Shown here: positions 25,320-35,940 of the stretch, piece after piece
Layout of the letters: each line of letters begins with the position of its first letter
Position numbering within the stretch: the stretch's first letter is position 1
From: Prosthecomicrobium pneumaticum
GTDB lineage: Bacteria > Pseudomonadota > Alphaproteobacteria > Rhizobiales > Kaistiaceae
Length of the DNA: 64,000 nt
Direction of reading: 5' to 3'
NCBI RefSeq assembly: GCF_014199915.1
Contig: NZ_JACHOO010000002.1
Coordinates: forward strand, 62,001 to 126,000
Program-made: the position numbers and the translations under genes
Notes under the pieces: model-generated
The model's input: only the letters and a program-made list of their open reading frames with translations
The model's database searches: none
What the model was told of the DNA's origin: nothing

Positions 25320-26333
25320 TCAGCCCCAGCAGAGCTTCAGGCCTTCTTCCGAGGTGATCGAGGGCACGCCTTCCACCGGCTTGTCGGTGATCAGCGTGGC
25401 GCCCGTGTCGGTGAACTCGAGGCCCGGGGTCTTCTCGGGCTTCTTGCCCGACTTGGCGAATTCGGCGATCGACTCCATCGCCATCGCCGCCATCTTGAGC
25501 GGGTACTGCTGCGAGGTGGCGCCGATCACGCCCGCCTTGACGTTCTCGACACCCGGGCAGCCGCCGTCGATCGAGACGACGAGCACGGAGCCATCCGCCT
25601 TGCCGGCCGCCTTCAGCGCCTCATAGGCACCGGCCGCCGCCGGCTCGTTGATCGTGTAGACGACGTTCACGCCCGGATCCTTCTGGAGGAGGTTCTCCAT
25701 CGCGGTCCGGCCGCCCTCTTCCGCGCCGCCGGTCACGTCGTGGCCGACGATGCGGGCGTCCTCTTCATCGCCGATCCGCTTCGGATCCTTGATGTCGATG
25801 CCGAAGCCCTTCATGAAGCCCTGGTCGCGCAGATAGTCGACGGTCGGCTGGTTGGCGGCGAGATCGAGGAAGGCGATCTTCGCGTCCGCCGCCTTCGCGC
25901 CGAGCGTTCCCTTCGCCCACGAGCCGATCAGCTCGCCGGCCTTGAAGTTGTCGGTGGCGAAGGTCGCGTCGGCGGCGTCGATCGGATCGAGCGGCGTGTC
26001 GAGCACGATCACCAGGAGGCCGGCGTCGCGCGCCTGCTGGATGGTCGGCACGATCGCCGAGGAATCGCTCGGCACGATCGCGAAGCCCTTGGCGCCGGAC
26101 GAGATCAGGTTCTCGATCGCCGCCACCTGGCTCTCATTGTCGCCGTCATACTTGCCGGCGAACGTGCGCAGATCGAGGCCGAGCTCCTTGGCCTTCGCCT
26201 GGGCGCCCTCGCGCATCTTGACGAAGAACGGATTGCCCTCGGTCTTGGTGATCAGGCCGACCACGTCCTGGGCCGCGGCCGGCAGCGCGAACAGCGCGGT
26301 CATCGCGCCGGCGAGCAGGATCTTCTTCAGCAT
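25320..26333 (-). CDS. Periplasmic sugar-binding protein (FrcB-like)
   Basis: A 337-residue family 4 binding protein. The signal peptide ([22 protein letters not shown]) is followed by [21 protein letters not shown] and a [15 protein letters not shown] segment that, with the [19 protein letters not shown] stretch, is what I associate with the FrcB-like binding proteins of rhizobial fructose importers. The start at ATG 26333 is preceded by GGGAGGA at good spacing; a TTG two codons earlier is too close to it. It binds a monosaccharide in the periplasm. The ROK regulator directly upstream and the xylulokinase beyond it leave xylose or xylulose as other candidates. Confidence 0.9.
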   Translation of the reverse strand: MLKKILLAGAMTALFALPAAAQDVVGLITKTEGNPFFVKMREGAQAKAKELGLDLRTFAGKYDGDNESQVAAIENLISSGAKGFAIVPSDSSAIVPTIQQARDAGLLVIVLDTPLDPIDAADATFATDNFKAGELIGSWAKGTLGAKAADAKIAFLDLAANQPTVDYLRDQGFMKGFGIDIKDPKRIGDEEDARIVGHDVTGGAEEGGRTAMENLLQKDPGVNVVYTINEPAAAGAYEALKAAGKADGSVLVVSIDGGCPGVENVKAGVIGATSQQYPLKMAAMAMESIAEFAKSGKKPEKTPGLEFTDTGATLITDKPVEGVPSITSEEGLKLCWG

Positions 26334-26425
26334 TTCCAAATCCTCCCTGGTCTCCTACCCTCCCTGCCACGGAGCGACCAGCGCTCTCCGCGACAATCCC
26401 GGCCCGAGCCGGAAATCCGTTTCGG

Positions 26426-27676
26426 TCAGCGGCCGACGAGCGTCGGCGCCTCCCGGCCCTCCCCGGCGCGCGTCAGGATCGCGGCGCGCGGCGAGAAGCT
26501 GAAGAACATCGGCAGGCTCGCCGCGCCGATCGCGCCGGCATCGCGGCCGAACGTGCCGTGATAGAGCCGCGGCGGCACCCGCGCCTCGGGCGCGATCCGG
26601 CGCAGCATCTCGGCGAGCCGGCCGATCAGCGCGTCGACGAGGCCGCCATCGACATCGGAATCGATCACCACCGCCGGCACGTCGAGCAGCGCCACCGCCG
26701 ACCACACCGCCGGGCCGAGCGCCTCGACGGCATCGTCGAGCCACTCGGTCACCGCCCGGTGCCCGGCGCTAACCGCGTGCTCGATGTCGGCGTGGGTCGC
26801 AGCCGGCTGGCCATAGGTCCCGAGATGGCGGACGAGCGCATTGAGCGAGGCGCGGGTGATCAGGAGTTCGCGGCCATCGACCGCCTGCGGCGCCGAGGCG
26901 AGCCGGCTCGGCCCGACGAGCAGCACCGCGACGTCGCCGGCATTGCCGCGCGCGCCGCGCAGGCAATCGCCCCCCACCACGATGCCGCCGCCGATCGCCG
27001 GCCCGACGAAGAGATAGAGAAAATCGTCGAGCCGCCGCCCGACGCCATAGAACAGTTCGGCGATCGCCGCGGCATTGCCGTCGTTCTCGCCGAACACGGC
27101 GAGGCCGAGTTCGTCCGACAAACGGCCGGCGAAATCGAAATCCTCCCACTTCCCGAACACCGAGCGGGCGAGGCCGAGCCGGCCGAGCCAGGCGCCGAGA
27201 TTATAGGGCTGGGCAAGGCCAATGCCCGCGAAGCGCTCGCGCTCCTCGCGGCCGAGCATGGCATAGAGATCGCCGACGTCGCGCCGCACCAGATCGAGCG
27301 CCCGCTCCGGCTCCGGCAGTTCGATGTCATAGGCACGACGGGCGATCGGCCGGCCGTCGAAATCGATCAGCACGGTTTCCATCGAGGAACGGTCGAGCCT
27401 TACGCCGACGCCATAGGCGCCCTTGGGGTTGAGCCGCAGCATGGTCGCCGGCTGGCCGCGGCCGCCGTCGTGCCGCTTGCCCAGGCTCTCGATCAGCCCG
27501 ACTTCCTCGAGCTTCTGGATGATGCCGCCGATCGCCGTGTTGGTGAGGTCGGCGGCGCGCGCGAGATCGGCCTTCGAGGCCTCGCCGGCGCGCCGCAGAT
27601 GCTGCAGCACGAGGCGCTCGTTATAGCGACGGAGCTGCGCGGAATTGCTGCCGCGCCCGATCGCCGGACGGTCCAC
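26426..27676 (-). CDS. ROK-family transcriptional repressor
   Basis: A 416-residue repressor of the NagC/Mlc/XylR kind. An N-terminal winged HTH (LRRYNERLVLQHLRRAGEASKADLARAADLTNTAIGGII) is followed by a ROK sugar-kinase-like domain with FGENDGNAAAIAELFYG and a glycine-rich GPAIGGGIVVGGD segment. The zinc-binding CXCGXXGC motif of ROK proteins is missing: the corresponding region reads CLRGARGNAGDVAV, so this member differs from Mlc. I choose the GTG at 27676, preceded by GGGAGGCGAGG; a GTG at 27709 has no ribosome-binding site. It lies between the ABC genes and xylB, all on one strand, and probably represses them. An AT-rich inverted repeat upstream is the likely operator. Confidence 0.9.
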   Translation of the reverse strand: MDRPAIGRGSNSAQLRRYNERLVLQHLRRAGEASKADLARAADLTNTAIGGIIQKLEEVGLIESLGKRHDGGRGQPATMLRLNPKGAYGVGVRLDRSSMETVLIDFDGRPIARRAYDIELPEPERALDLVRRDVGDLYAMLGREERERFAGIGLAQPYNLGAWLGRLGLARSVFGKWEDFDFAGRLSDELGLAVFGENDGNAAAIAELFYGVGRRLDDFLYLFVGPAIGGGIVVGGDCLRGARGNAGDVAVLLVGPSRLASAPQAVDGRELLITRASLNALVRHLGTYGQPAATHADIEHAVSAGHRAVTEWLDDAVEALGPAVWSAVALLDVPAVVIDSDVDGGLVDALIGRLAEMLRRIAPEARVPPRLYHGTFGRDAGAIGAASLPMFFSFSPRAAILTRAGEGREAPTLVGR

Positions 27677-27712
27677 CCTCGCCTCCCTCGGCGGCCGTTC
27701 GAGCGGCACGCC

Positions 27713-27737
27713 ATTAATTTATCTTGATGCAATTAAT
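27713..27737. promoter_or_regulatory. AT-rich inverted repeat, probable ROK operator
   Basis: ATTAATT and AATTAAT form a perfect 7-bp inverted repeat with an 11-base spacer, 36 bases before the ROK start. ROK repressors of the NagC/Mlc type bind AT-rich inverted repeats. It is the lowest-GC patch for several kilobases. Confidence 0.55.
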
Positions 27738-27793
27738 CGCCGTAATCCGACCTCCGTCAAGAAAATTCGGTTGCGCAGTGCAGCAACCCGCAC

Positions 27794-29269
<1,476 letters not shown>

Positions 29270-29313
29270 CGCCTGTTCCTCCCGCCCTGCGCCGTCCGGT
29301 GCGTCGAACGGTT

Positions 29314-29982
29314 CTAGCGGAGGATCAGGGCGATGGTGAAGCCGTCATAACCCTTGGCGCCGACCGTCTGCAGCGCGGTCGCATCGACCCGCGGCTCGGC
29401 GGCGATCAGCGCGTGCAGCCGCCGCACGCCCTCGACATTCTCGTCCTCGACGCGCGGATCGGCGACCGCGCCGCCGCGCACGACATTGTCGACGAGGATC
29501 ACGCCGCCCGGCCGGCCGAGCTTCAGCGCCCAGGCGAAATAGTCGGGGTTCGACTTCTTGTCGGCGTCGATGAAGGCGAAATCGAACGGGCCGCCGCCCT
29601 CCTGGGCGAGGTGCGGCAGCGTCTCCAACGCCGGACCGACACGGATGTCGACCCTGTCGGCGAGACCGGCACGGGCGATGTTCGCCTTCGCCACCGCGGC
29701 GTGATGCGGGTTGTATTCGAGCGTCACCACCTTGCCGCCCTCCGGCAGAGCGCGGGCGAGCCAGATCGTCGAATAGCCGCCGAGCGTGCCGATCTCCAGA
29801 ATCCGGCGGGCGCCCACCATCCGGGCGAGAAGGCCGATCAGCTTGCCCTGATTGGGTGCAACCGCGATCGCCGGCAGTCCGGCGCGATCGCTCTCCGCGA
29901 GGGCGGAGTCGAGCGCCGCATCGCTCGCCACGATGGTCTCGCCGAACCAACGGTCGACGGCGTCCCAGGTCTTTTCCATCAT
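29314..29982 (-). CDS. Class I SAM-dependent O-methyltransferase
   Basis: A 222-residue enzyme of the caffeoyl-CoA/catechol O-methyltransferase group. The SAM-binding motif is RRILEIGTLGGYSTIWLA, followed by an acidic ribose contact in VVTLEYNPHHAAVAKANI and the metal-binding FAFIDADKKSNPDYFAWAL segment. The start MMEKTWDAVDRWFGE is placed at ATG 29982; the alternative is one codon later. Substrate is unknown, probably a small phenolic or other hydroxylated compound. It ends 44 bases before the xylB start on the same strand but has no obvious link to sugar use. Confidence 0.88.
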   Translation of the reverse strand: MMEKTWDAVDRWFGETIVASDAALDSALAESDRAGLPAIAVAPNQGKLIGLLARMVGARRILEIGTLGGYSTIWLARALPEGGKVVTLEYNPHHAAVAKANIARAGLADRVDIRVGPALETLPHLAQEGGGPFDFAFIDADKKSNPDYFAWALKLGRPGGVILVDNVVRGGAVADPRVEDENVEGVRRLHALIAAEPRVDATALQTVGAKGYDGFTIALILR

Positions 29983-30407
29983 CTCGTTTCGCTCAGCCGA
30001 GCGCCTCCATGCCGCGATCGGCAGCGTCCGCAAGCCTCGCGCAAGCCAGCGGCGATTTGAGGGCAAGAGGTTCCTCACCACCGTCGCAAAAGGGCAATCA
30101 TTGGCTGGCAGAAGGGCGGTGTGCTCGGCGATAACCGGGCGGCATCGTTCGCGATGCCGCGGTGATTTGACGAGCAGCTTGCGCCGCGAAACCAAACGCT
30201 AAAGCGTCACGGCCGATGGCACGTGGCGAATGGAGCAACCCTGGAGCGCGCCATGAAGCCTATGAAATGTCGAAGGAACCTCTCCTGAACGACCGCATTG
30301 GACCGCGCCGGAAACACACCGGCACGGATCTCGATCCCAACAGAAGACCAAGCGAGAATGCGTCGGCCCGAACCTTGCATGAGGTTACCCGGCGAAAGGA
30401 GACTCCC
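29983..30407. other. 425-base intergenic region with one orphan hairpin
   Basis: No convincing gene. It contains a perfect 9-bp stem GCGGCATCG / CGATGCCGC with a TTCG loop at 30138-30159, unconnected to a gene end, and a possible EcfG-like promoter (GGAAC at 30275, 16 bases, CATT) about 110 bases before the small gene at 30408. The -10 element deviates from the CGTT consensus. Confidence 0.5.
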
Positions 30408-30605
30408 GTGTTCGACAACACTCTCATCGAAGTCGACGATCACGCTGCCGGCATCCTCGTGCGCGCCGGCCAGGCCTTTGCCTTCCATGCGCTCGAGCTC
30501 CCCTTCCAGTCCCTCGAAGGCGTCACCTTCCCCGACGCCGCGACCGCCGAGCGCGCCGCACGCCGCCTGACCCGCCGCGCCGCCGCCGAGCGTCTCGCCG
30601 GCTGA
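30408..30605 (+). CDS. Small conserved-looking protein of unknown function
   Basis: A 65-residue protein read from a GTG (begins VFDNTLIEVDDHAAGILVRAG after the start) with a strong AAAGGAGA six bases upstream. A longer in-frame reading from 30216 has no ribosome-binding site and an atypical composition. The sequence has one predicted beta-alpha segment (IEVDDHAAGILVRAGQAFAFHALE) and a basic, Ala-rich helix at the end (AERAARRLTRRAAAERLA). No domain is recognisable. It stands alone, 163 bases before the aminotransferase gene. Confidence 0.65.
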   Translation: MFDNTLIEVDDHAAGILVRAGQAFAFHALELPFQSLEGVTFPDAATAERAARRLTRRAAAERLAG

Positions 30606-30767
30606 CCCCAGTCCGATCCGGATGCGCCCCGCCCCTGGCGCGCATCCGGACGCCCCAACGGCCTCCCCCGCCGTTCAGAACGCGCCGTCCGCGACGTAAG
30701 GCGCGCCGTCCCTCCCTTCACGCCGTCTCCGCCGCCCGCTATTCCTCGCTGGGGGACCGGAGACACC

Positions 30768-32141
30768 ATGCCCATCGACGCTGCGCTCCGCGAACGGGCG
30801 CAAGATATGATCGCCACAGAAGAGGCGCGTTTCGCCGCGCTCCATCCGCGCTCGTCCGTGATCGCCGCGACGGCGGCGAATCATTTTCCCGGCGGCGTGC
30901 CGCTGCACTGGATGCGCGACTGGGGCACGCCGTTCCCCCTCGTCGTCGCGCGCGCCGAAGGCTCGACCGTCACCTGCGCCGACGGCATCGCCCATACCGA
31001 TTTCTGCCTCGGCGACAGTGGCGCGCTGTTCGGCCACTCTCCGGCGCCGGTCGTGGCGGCGATCACCGCCCAGGCGGCGCACGGGCTGACGGCCATGCTG
31101 CCCTCCACCGACGTCGCCGAGGTCGCCGGCCTCCTCGCCGACCGCTTCGGCCTTCCCTACTGGCAGGTCACCGCGACCGCGAGCGACGCCAATCGGGCCG
31201 TCATCCGCTGGGCGCGGGCGATCACCGGCCGCGCCAAGGTGCTCGTCTTCGACGGCTGCTATCACGGCCAGGTCGACGATGCGTTCGTCGAGATCCGCGA
31301 CGAGGAGACCGTGATGCGCGCCGGCCTGCTCGGCCAGGTGCACGATCTCGCCTCGACCTCCTCCGCCGTGCCCTTCAACGATCTCGAGGCGGTCGAATGG
31401 GCGCTCAGCACCGATTCGATCGCCCTCGTGCTGACCGAGCCGGCGCTCACCAATACCGGCATGGTTCTGCCCGACCCCGGTTTTCTCGAAGGTCTGGTTC
31501 GGCTCGCCCGCCGGCACGGCGCGCTCGTCGCCTTCGACGAGACGCACACGATCTCGACCGGACCCGCCGGCTATTGCGGCCTCGAAGGGCTGGAGCCGGA
31601 TTTCTTCGTGCTCGGGAAGCCGGTCGCCGGTGGCGTTCCGGCGGCCGTGTTCGGCTTCAGCGCGGCCGTCGAGGCCGAGATGCGCCGGACACTCGCCGGG
31701 AAGCCCGAGGGCTATAGCGGCATCGGCACCACGCTGTCGGGCAATATGCTGGCGCTCGCGGCGATGCGCGCCTGCCTCGCCGAGGTGATGACCGAGGACG
31801 CCTACCGGACGATGATCCGCCTCGCCGGCCGGCTCGCCGACGGCATCGAGGCGGTCCTCGAGGCGCTGGGTCTGCCCTGGTCGGTGGCCCGGCTCGGTGC
31901 CCGCGTCGAGCTCGTCTTCGCGCCCGCCGCCGTGCGGAACGGCGCCGAGGCGCGCGCCGCGCTCGACCACACGGTCGAACGCGCCCTCCATCTCCATCTC
32001 CTCAACCGCGGCGTTCTCGTGACGCCCTTCCACAACATGATGCTGGTCGCGCCGACCACCACGGCGGCGGAGGTCGACCGGCTGGTCGGCCTTCTCGCCG
32101 AGGCGCTCGAAAGCCTGACCGGCCGGACGGCCCCGCCATGA
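30768..32141 (+). CDS. Class III PLP-dependent aminotransferase (GSA-aminotransferase-like)
   Basis: A 457-residue fold-type I aminotransferase. PLP contacts are visible: Ser/Asp pair in TATASDANRAVIRWAR (about 135-150), Asp257 in AFDETHTIST, and Schiff-base Lys284 in FFVLGKPVAGGVPAAVFG. Overall it resembles glutamate-1-semialdehyde aminotransferase relatives rather than true HemL, and the essential N-terminal features for tRNA-linked haem synthesis context are missing. Its stop overlaps the start of the glutamine-synthetase-like gene (ATGA), so the two enzymes probably work on the same amine, for instance polyamine or aromatic-amine breakdown through gamma-glutamylation. The reaction is inference. 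Confidence 0.88.
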   Translation: MPIDAALRERAQDMIATEEARFAALHPRSSVIAATAANHFPGGVPLHWMRDWGTPFPLVVARAEGSTVTCADGIAHTDFCLGDSGALFGHSPAPVVAAITAQAAHGLTAMLPSTDVAEVAGLLADRFGLPYWQVTATASDANRAVIRWARAITGRAKVLVFDGCYHGQVDDAFVEIRDEETVMRAGLLGQVHDLASTSSAVPFNDLEAVEWALSTDSIALVLTEPALTNTGMVLPDPGFLEGLVRLARRHGALVAFDETHTISTGPAGYCGLEGLEPDFFVLGKPVAGGVPAAVFGFSAAVEAEMRRTLAGKPEGYSGIGTTLSGNMLALAAMRACLAEVMTEDAYRTMIRLAGRLADGIEAVLEALGLPWSVARLGARVELVFAPAAVRNGAEARAALDHTVERALHLHLLNRGVLVTPFHNMMLVAPTTTAAEVDRLVGLLAEALESLTGRTAPP

Positions 32142-33517
32142 TCCGACCCGACCTCCGACCCGACCCCGCCGAGGCCGAGGCCTTCCTCGCCGCCCATCCG
32201 CAGATCGAGCAGATCGAGGTCTTCCTCACCGATCCGTCAGGCGTGCAGCGCGGCAAGGTGCTGCGCCGCGAGGAACTCGCCGGCGCCTATCGCGACGGCC
32301 GGCCGCTTCCGTGCTCGATCCTGTCGCTCGACATCACAGGCGCCGATGTCGAGGAGACCGGCCTCGTCTGGGAGGAGGGCGATTCCGACCGGCCCTGCCT
32401 GCCGGTTCCGGGCACGCTCACCCACGCGCCCTGGCGCGCGACGCCGACCGCCCAGGCGATCCTCACCTCGTTCGAGAAGGACGGCACGCGGACGGCGGCC
32501 GATCCGCGCCAGGCGCTCGTCCGCGTCGTCGAGGCGCTCGCCGCCGACGGGCTCTACCCGGTCGCGGCGATCGAACTCGAATTCTATCTCGTCGACCGCG
32601 CCGCCGCGCTCGCCGGCCGGCCCATCCCGCCCGCCGGCGCCGCCGGCTTCCGCCAGCACCAGCACCAGGCCTATCTCGTCCAGGATCTCGAGGATTTCGC
32701 GCCCTTTCTCGACGACGTCTATGCCGGCGCCAAGGCGATGGGCCTGCCGGCGAAGACGCTGATCTCGGAATATGCGCCCGGGCAGCTCGAGATCGTGCTC
32801 GGCCACCGCGAGGATGCGCTGCGCGCCGCCGACGACGCCGTCCTCTACAAGCGCCTCGTCAAGGGCATGGCGGAGCGGCACGGCTATGTCGCGACCTTCA
32901 TGGCGAAGCCCTATGCGGAACATTCCGGCAGCGGCATGCACGTTCATGCGAGCCTCGCCGACGCCGCCGGGCGCAACCTCTTCGCCGGCGACGGGCCGGC
33001 GACCGAGAACGCGCTGATGCGCCACGCCGCGGGCGGCATGATGGCGCTGATGCGGGAGAGCATGGCCTTCTTCGCCCCGAACGCCAATTCCTACCGCCGC
33101 TTCCGCAAGAACACCTATGCGCCGGTCGGCCCGGCCTGGGGCGTCGACAACCGCTCCGTGCCGATCCGCGTCACCGCCGGCCCGCCGGCCGCCCGCCATC
33201 TCGAGCATCGCGTCGCGGGGGCGGACGCCAATCCTTACGTGGCGCTCGCGACCGTGCTCGCCGCGATGCACGAGGGCATCGCCCGCCGCATCGAGCCCGG
33301 CCCGCCGATCGCCGGCAACGGCTATCAGCAGATCGAGCCGACCCTGCCGACCAACTGGTATGCCGCGATCGACCTCGCCCGCCGCTCCGAAATCCTGCCG
33401 GCGCGGCTCGGTGCCGGCTTCGTCGACGTGTTCCTCGCGATCAAGGCCGCCGAATGCGACCGCTTCTTCGCCGCTGTGCCGGACCTCGACTATCGCCTCT
33501 ACCTTCGGCTCGCCTGA
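32138..33517 (+). CDS. Glutamine-synthetase-family enzyme (gamma-glutamyl-amine ligase-like)
   Basis: A 459-residue member of the type I GS superfamily. Seen are the first metal/glutamate ligand in AAIELEFYLVD, the SEYAPGQLEIVLGH segment, SGSGMHVHASL with the metal His, NSYRRFRKN and the arginine-rich VTAGPPAARHLEHRVAGADANPYVALA region. The regulatory adenylylation-loop Tyr segment of GlnA is not evident, and sequence is closer to PuuA/GlnA4-like ligases that join glutamate to a primary amine. It is translationally coupled to the aminotransferase in front, which supports a catabolic role on amines instead of ammonia assimilation. Confidence 0.88.
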   Translation: MIRPDLRPDPAEAEAFLAAHPQIEQIEVFLTDPSGVQRGKVLRREELAGAYRDGRPLPCSILSLDITGADVEETGLVWEEGDSDRPCLPVPGTLTHAPWRATPTAQAILTSFEKDGTRTAADPRQALVRVVEALAADGLYPVAAIELEFYLVDRAAALAGRPIPPAGAAGFRQHQHQAYLVQDLEDFAPFLDDVYAGAKAMGLPAKTLISEYAPGQLEIVLGHREDALRAADDAVLYKRLVKGMAERHGYVATFMAKPYAEHSGSGMHVHASLADAAGRNLFAGDGPATENALMRHAAGGMMALMRESMAFFAPNANSYRRFRKNTYAPVGPAWGVDNRSVPIRVTAGPPAARHLEHRVAGADANPYVALATVLAAMHEGIARRIEPGPPIAGNGYQQIEPTLPTNWYAAIDLARRSEILPARLGAGFVDVFLAIKAAECDRFFAAVPDLDYRLYLRLA

Positions 33518-33581
33518 TCCACTAGGCTCGCTCGTCCAAACCCTTTCCGCGCAAGGTTCGCCGCGTGCCCACCGTCCCGCC

Positions 33582-35885
33582 ATGACAGAGTTCGTCGAGG
33601 AGTTCACTGCGGGAATCGAGCGCGAAACCCATTTCACCGACATCCGCGACCTCGTCGAGATGTGGCACACCCATGCCGTGAACGGTCCGCCCTCGCCGGA
33701 GCGTTTCGGGCATCTCCTCGCGCAGCCGATCGGCGAGCGGCTCGTTATCGTCGATCTGGAGGCGAACCTCGTCCGCTATCGGCATTGCGGTCGGCTCGCC
33801 GCCAGCCTGCTCGGCTTCGACCCCCTCCATCGCGCCGAGCGCGCGAGTGCCGCCGAGGTCGAAGCGGAGGCGGCCCGGCGCTTCCGCGTGGCCATTGATG
33901 CGGGTGTTCCGGTGCTGCAGCTCGATGCCGGCCTCGGCTTCGGCCGGGTCGAATGGCTGACGCTGCCGCTCGCCGAGGGTCCGACGCGGAGCGTGCTCTC
34001 CTATCTGCGGTCGCGCGAGGAGTTCGCCGATCTGTTTCGGGCCGCACTGAATGCGAGCCTCGATTCCGCGAGCGCACTGGCGGCGATACGGGATTCATCC
34101 GGGGCGATCGTCGACTTCCGCTTCCTCGCGGTCAATCTCGAAGGTGCGCGCCGGCTCGGCGAAACCCGCGAAACCCTTCTCGGCCGTCTCGTTTCCGAAC
34201 GCGCACCCTATATCCTCGAGCCGCACATCTTCGAACGCTATGTCGAGGCGGTGGAAACCGGGCGGCCGATCGCCTTCGAGGTGCAGTTCGAGCACAACGG
34301 CATCCAGTCCGACCGGGCGATCAAGGCGATGCCCTTTCGCGACGGTATCGTGATCGTCGGGACCGATATCGGGCCGCTGCGCAAGAGCGCCCGTGCGCTC
34401 GAAGAGCAGCGCAACGCGGTCGTCGAGGCGAGCGCCCTGCTCGCCCAGCGCGCCGCGGACCTCACCGCGCTCAATCTCTCGCTCGAACGCACCACCGCGG
34501 AACTGCGCGACAAGATCCGCCGCAACGCCGCGCTCGAAAGTGAACTGAAGCGCCGCGCCGAGGAGGATGGGCTGACCGGCCTCGCCAACCGGCAGGAGTT
34601 CGAACAGCGCTGTGCGGCCAAGCTCGACGAGGCCGCGGCCCATGGCCGCCGCGCCGCGCTCGCCATGATCGATCTCGACCACTTCAAGGACGTCAACGAT
34701 ACGGTGGGCCATTCCGCCGGCGACGCCGTCCTCGTCGAGACGGCCCGGCGGCTCCGTGCCGCGGTCGGACCGGAAGACCTCGTCGGCCGAATCGGCGGCG
34801 ACGAGTTCGCCGTCCTCTTCGCCCACGCTGCCGAGGTCGACGATGCGGTCGCGCTGGTCGAACGGCTGCTCGTGCAGCTCGCGGAGCCGCACGTCATCGC
34901 CGGCCAGAGCGTGCCGATGGGGGGCAGCGCAGGCATCGCGATCTTCCCCGACCACGCTCGATCGAACGGCGACCTGTTCTCGCGGGCCGACATGGCGCTC
35001 TACATGAGCAAGCGCAGCGGCCGGCAATGCGTCACCCTGTTCACACCAAAGCTGCGCGACGAAACCGAGCAGCGGATCGCCGTGCAGAAGCGCTTCGGCC
35101 TCGCGCTCAAGGCGGGGGAGATCGTCCCGTATTACCAGCCGCTGCTGGAGATCCACACGGCGCGGCTGACCGGCTTCGAGGCGCTCGCCCGCTGGGACGA
35201 CCCGGTGAGCGGCATGCTGACCCCGGCCCGATTCGTCGCCGCGCTCGAGGACCCGGCCCTCGGCCAGGCGCTCACCGAGACGATGGTGGCGCGCGTGCTC
35301 GCCGACCTCGCGCGATGGCGCGACACGCCCGTGCCCCGGCGGGTCGGGATCAACATCACCGCCGGTGATCTGCGCCGCGCCGGCTTCGTGCAGCAGATCC
35401 TCGGCGGGCTGGCCAGCTATGCGCTGAGCGGCGCGGAACTGGTGATCGAGGTGACCGAGGGTGTCATGCTGTCGCGCTCCGCCGACCGGCTGGTCGAGCC
35501 GCTCGAAACGCTGCGCCGCAACGGCGTCAAGATCGCGCTCGACGATTTCGGCACCGGCTATGCCTCGCTCAGCCACCTGATGAGCATGACGGTCGACTCG
35601 ATCAAGATCGACAAGAGTTTCGTGGCCGATCTCGGCTGCGACCCGAAGGCAGGCGCCATCGTCGAGGCACTGGTGCGTCTCGCGCAGACGCTCGGCCTGA
35701 AGACGATTGCAGAGGGTGTCGAAACGCGGGAGCAGTTGCAGATGCTCTCCGCGCTCGGCTGCGATGTGGCGCAGGGCTATCTCATCGCCCCGCCCATGCC
35801 GGCCTCCGAAGTGCCGGACTTCGTCCGCGCCTTCGACGCGCAGCGGCCCGAACGGTTCAGGCGCCGGCGGCGGCAATCACCCTGA
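33582..35885 (+). CDS. PAS-like/GGDEF/EAL cyclic-di-GMP enzyme
   Basis: A 767-residue soluble protein. Residues 1-140 form a PAS-like domain (MWHTHAVNGPPSPERFGHLL, ERLVIVDLEANLVRYRHCG), residues 145-265 a second PAS-like domain, and 270-325 a coiled linker. The GGDEF domain has an intact GGDEF (405-409), the EAL domain an intact EAL (533-535), and later metal motifs (NITAGDL, EVTEGVML, DDFGTGYASLSHL) are present, so both diguanylate cyclase and phosphodiesterase activity are possible. The RxxD inhibitory site is missing (GPED at 396-399). No membrane helices. I start at ATG 33582, 64 bases after the GS-like gene. Input signal unknown. Confidence 0.93.
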   Translation: MTEFVEEFTAGIERETHFTDIRDLVEMWHTHAVNGPPSPERFGHLLAQPIGERLVIVDLEANLVRYRHCGRLAASLLGFDPLHRAERASAAEVEAEAARRFRVAIDAGVPVLQLDAGLGFGRVEWLTLPLAEGPTRSVLSYLRSREEFADLFRAALNASLDSASALAAIRDSSGAIVDFRFLAVNLEGARRLGETRETLLGRLVSERAPYILEPHIFERYVEAVETGRPIAFEVQFEHNGIQSDRAIKAMPFRDGIVIVGTDIGPLRKSARALEEQRNAVVEASALLAQRAADLTALNLSLERTTAELRDKIRRNAALESELKRRAEEDGLTGLANRQEFEQRCAAKLDEAAAHGRRAALAMIDLDHFKDVNDTVGHSAGDAVLVETARRLRAAVGPEDLVGRIGGDEFAVLFAHAAEVDDAVALVERLLVQLAEPHVIAGQSVPMGGSAGIAIFPDHARSNGDLFSRADMALYMSKRSGRQCVTLFTPKLRDETEQRIAVQKRFGLALKAGEIVPYYQPLLEIHTARLTGFEALARWDDPVSGMLTPARFVAALEDPALGQALTETMVARVLADLARWRDTPVPRRVGINITAGDLRRAGFVQQILGGLASYALSGAELVIEVTEGVMLSRSADRLVEPLETLRRNGVKIALDDFGTGYASLSHLMSMTVDSIKIDKSFVADLGCDPKAGAIVEALVRLAQTLGLKTIAEGVETREQLQMLSALGCDVAQGYLIAPPMPASEVPDFVRAFDAQRPERFRRRRRQSP

Positions 35886-35902
35886 GGCGCGGATGCCGCG
35901 CC
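35886..35902 (+). terminator. Hairpin after the GGDEF-EAL gene
   Basis: GGCGCGG and CCGCGCC pair over a 3-base loop directly after the stop codon of the GGDEF-EAL gene, before the convergent DUF4142 gene. No T-tract. Confidence 0.4.
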
Positions 35903-35940
35903 CCGTTCGGCCATGGCGCTCACCGAGCGCGGTGTCTTCG

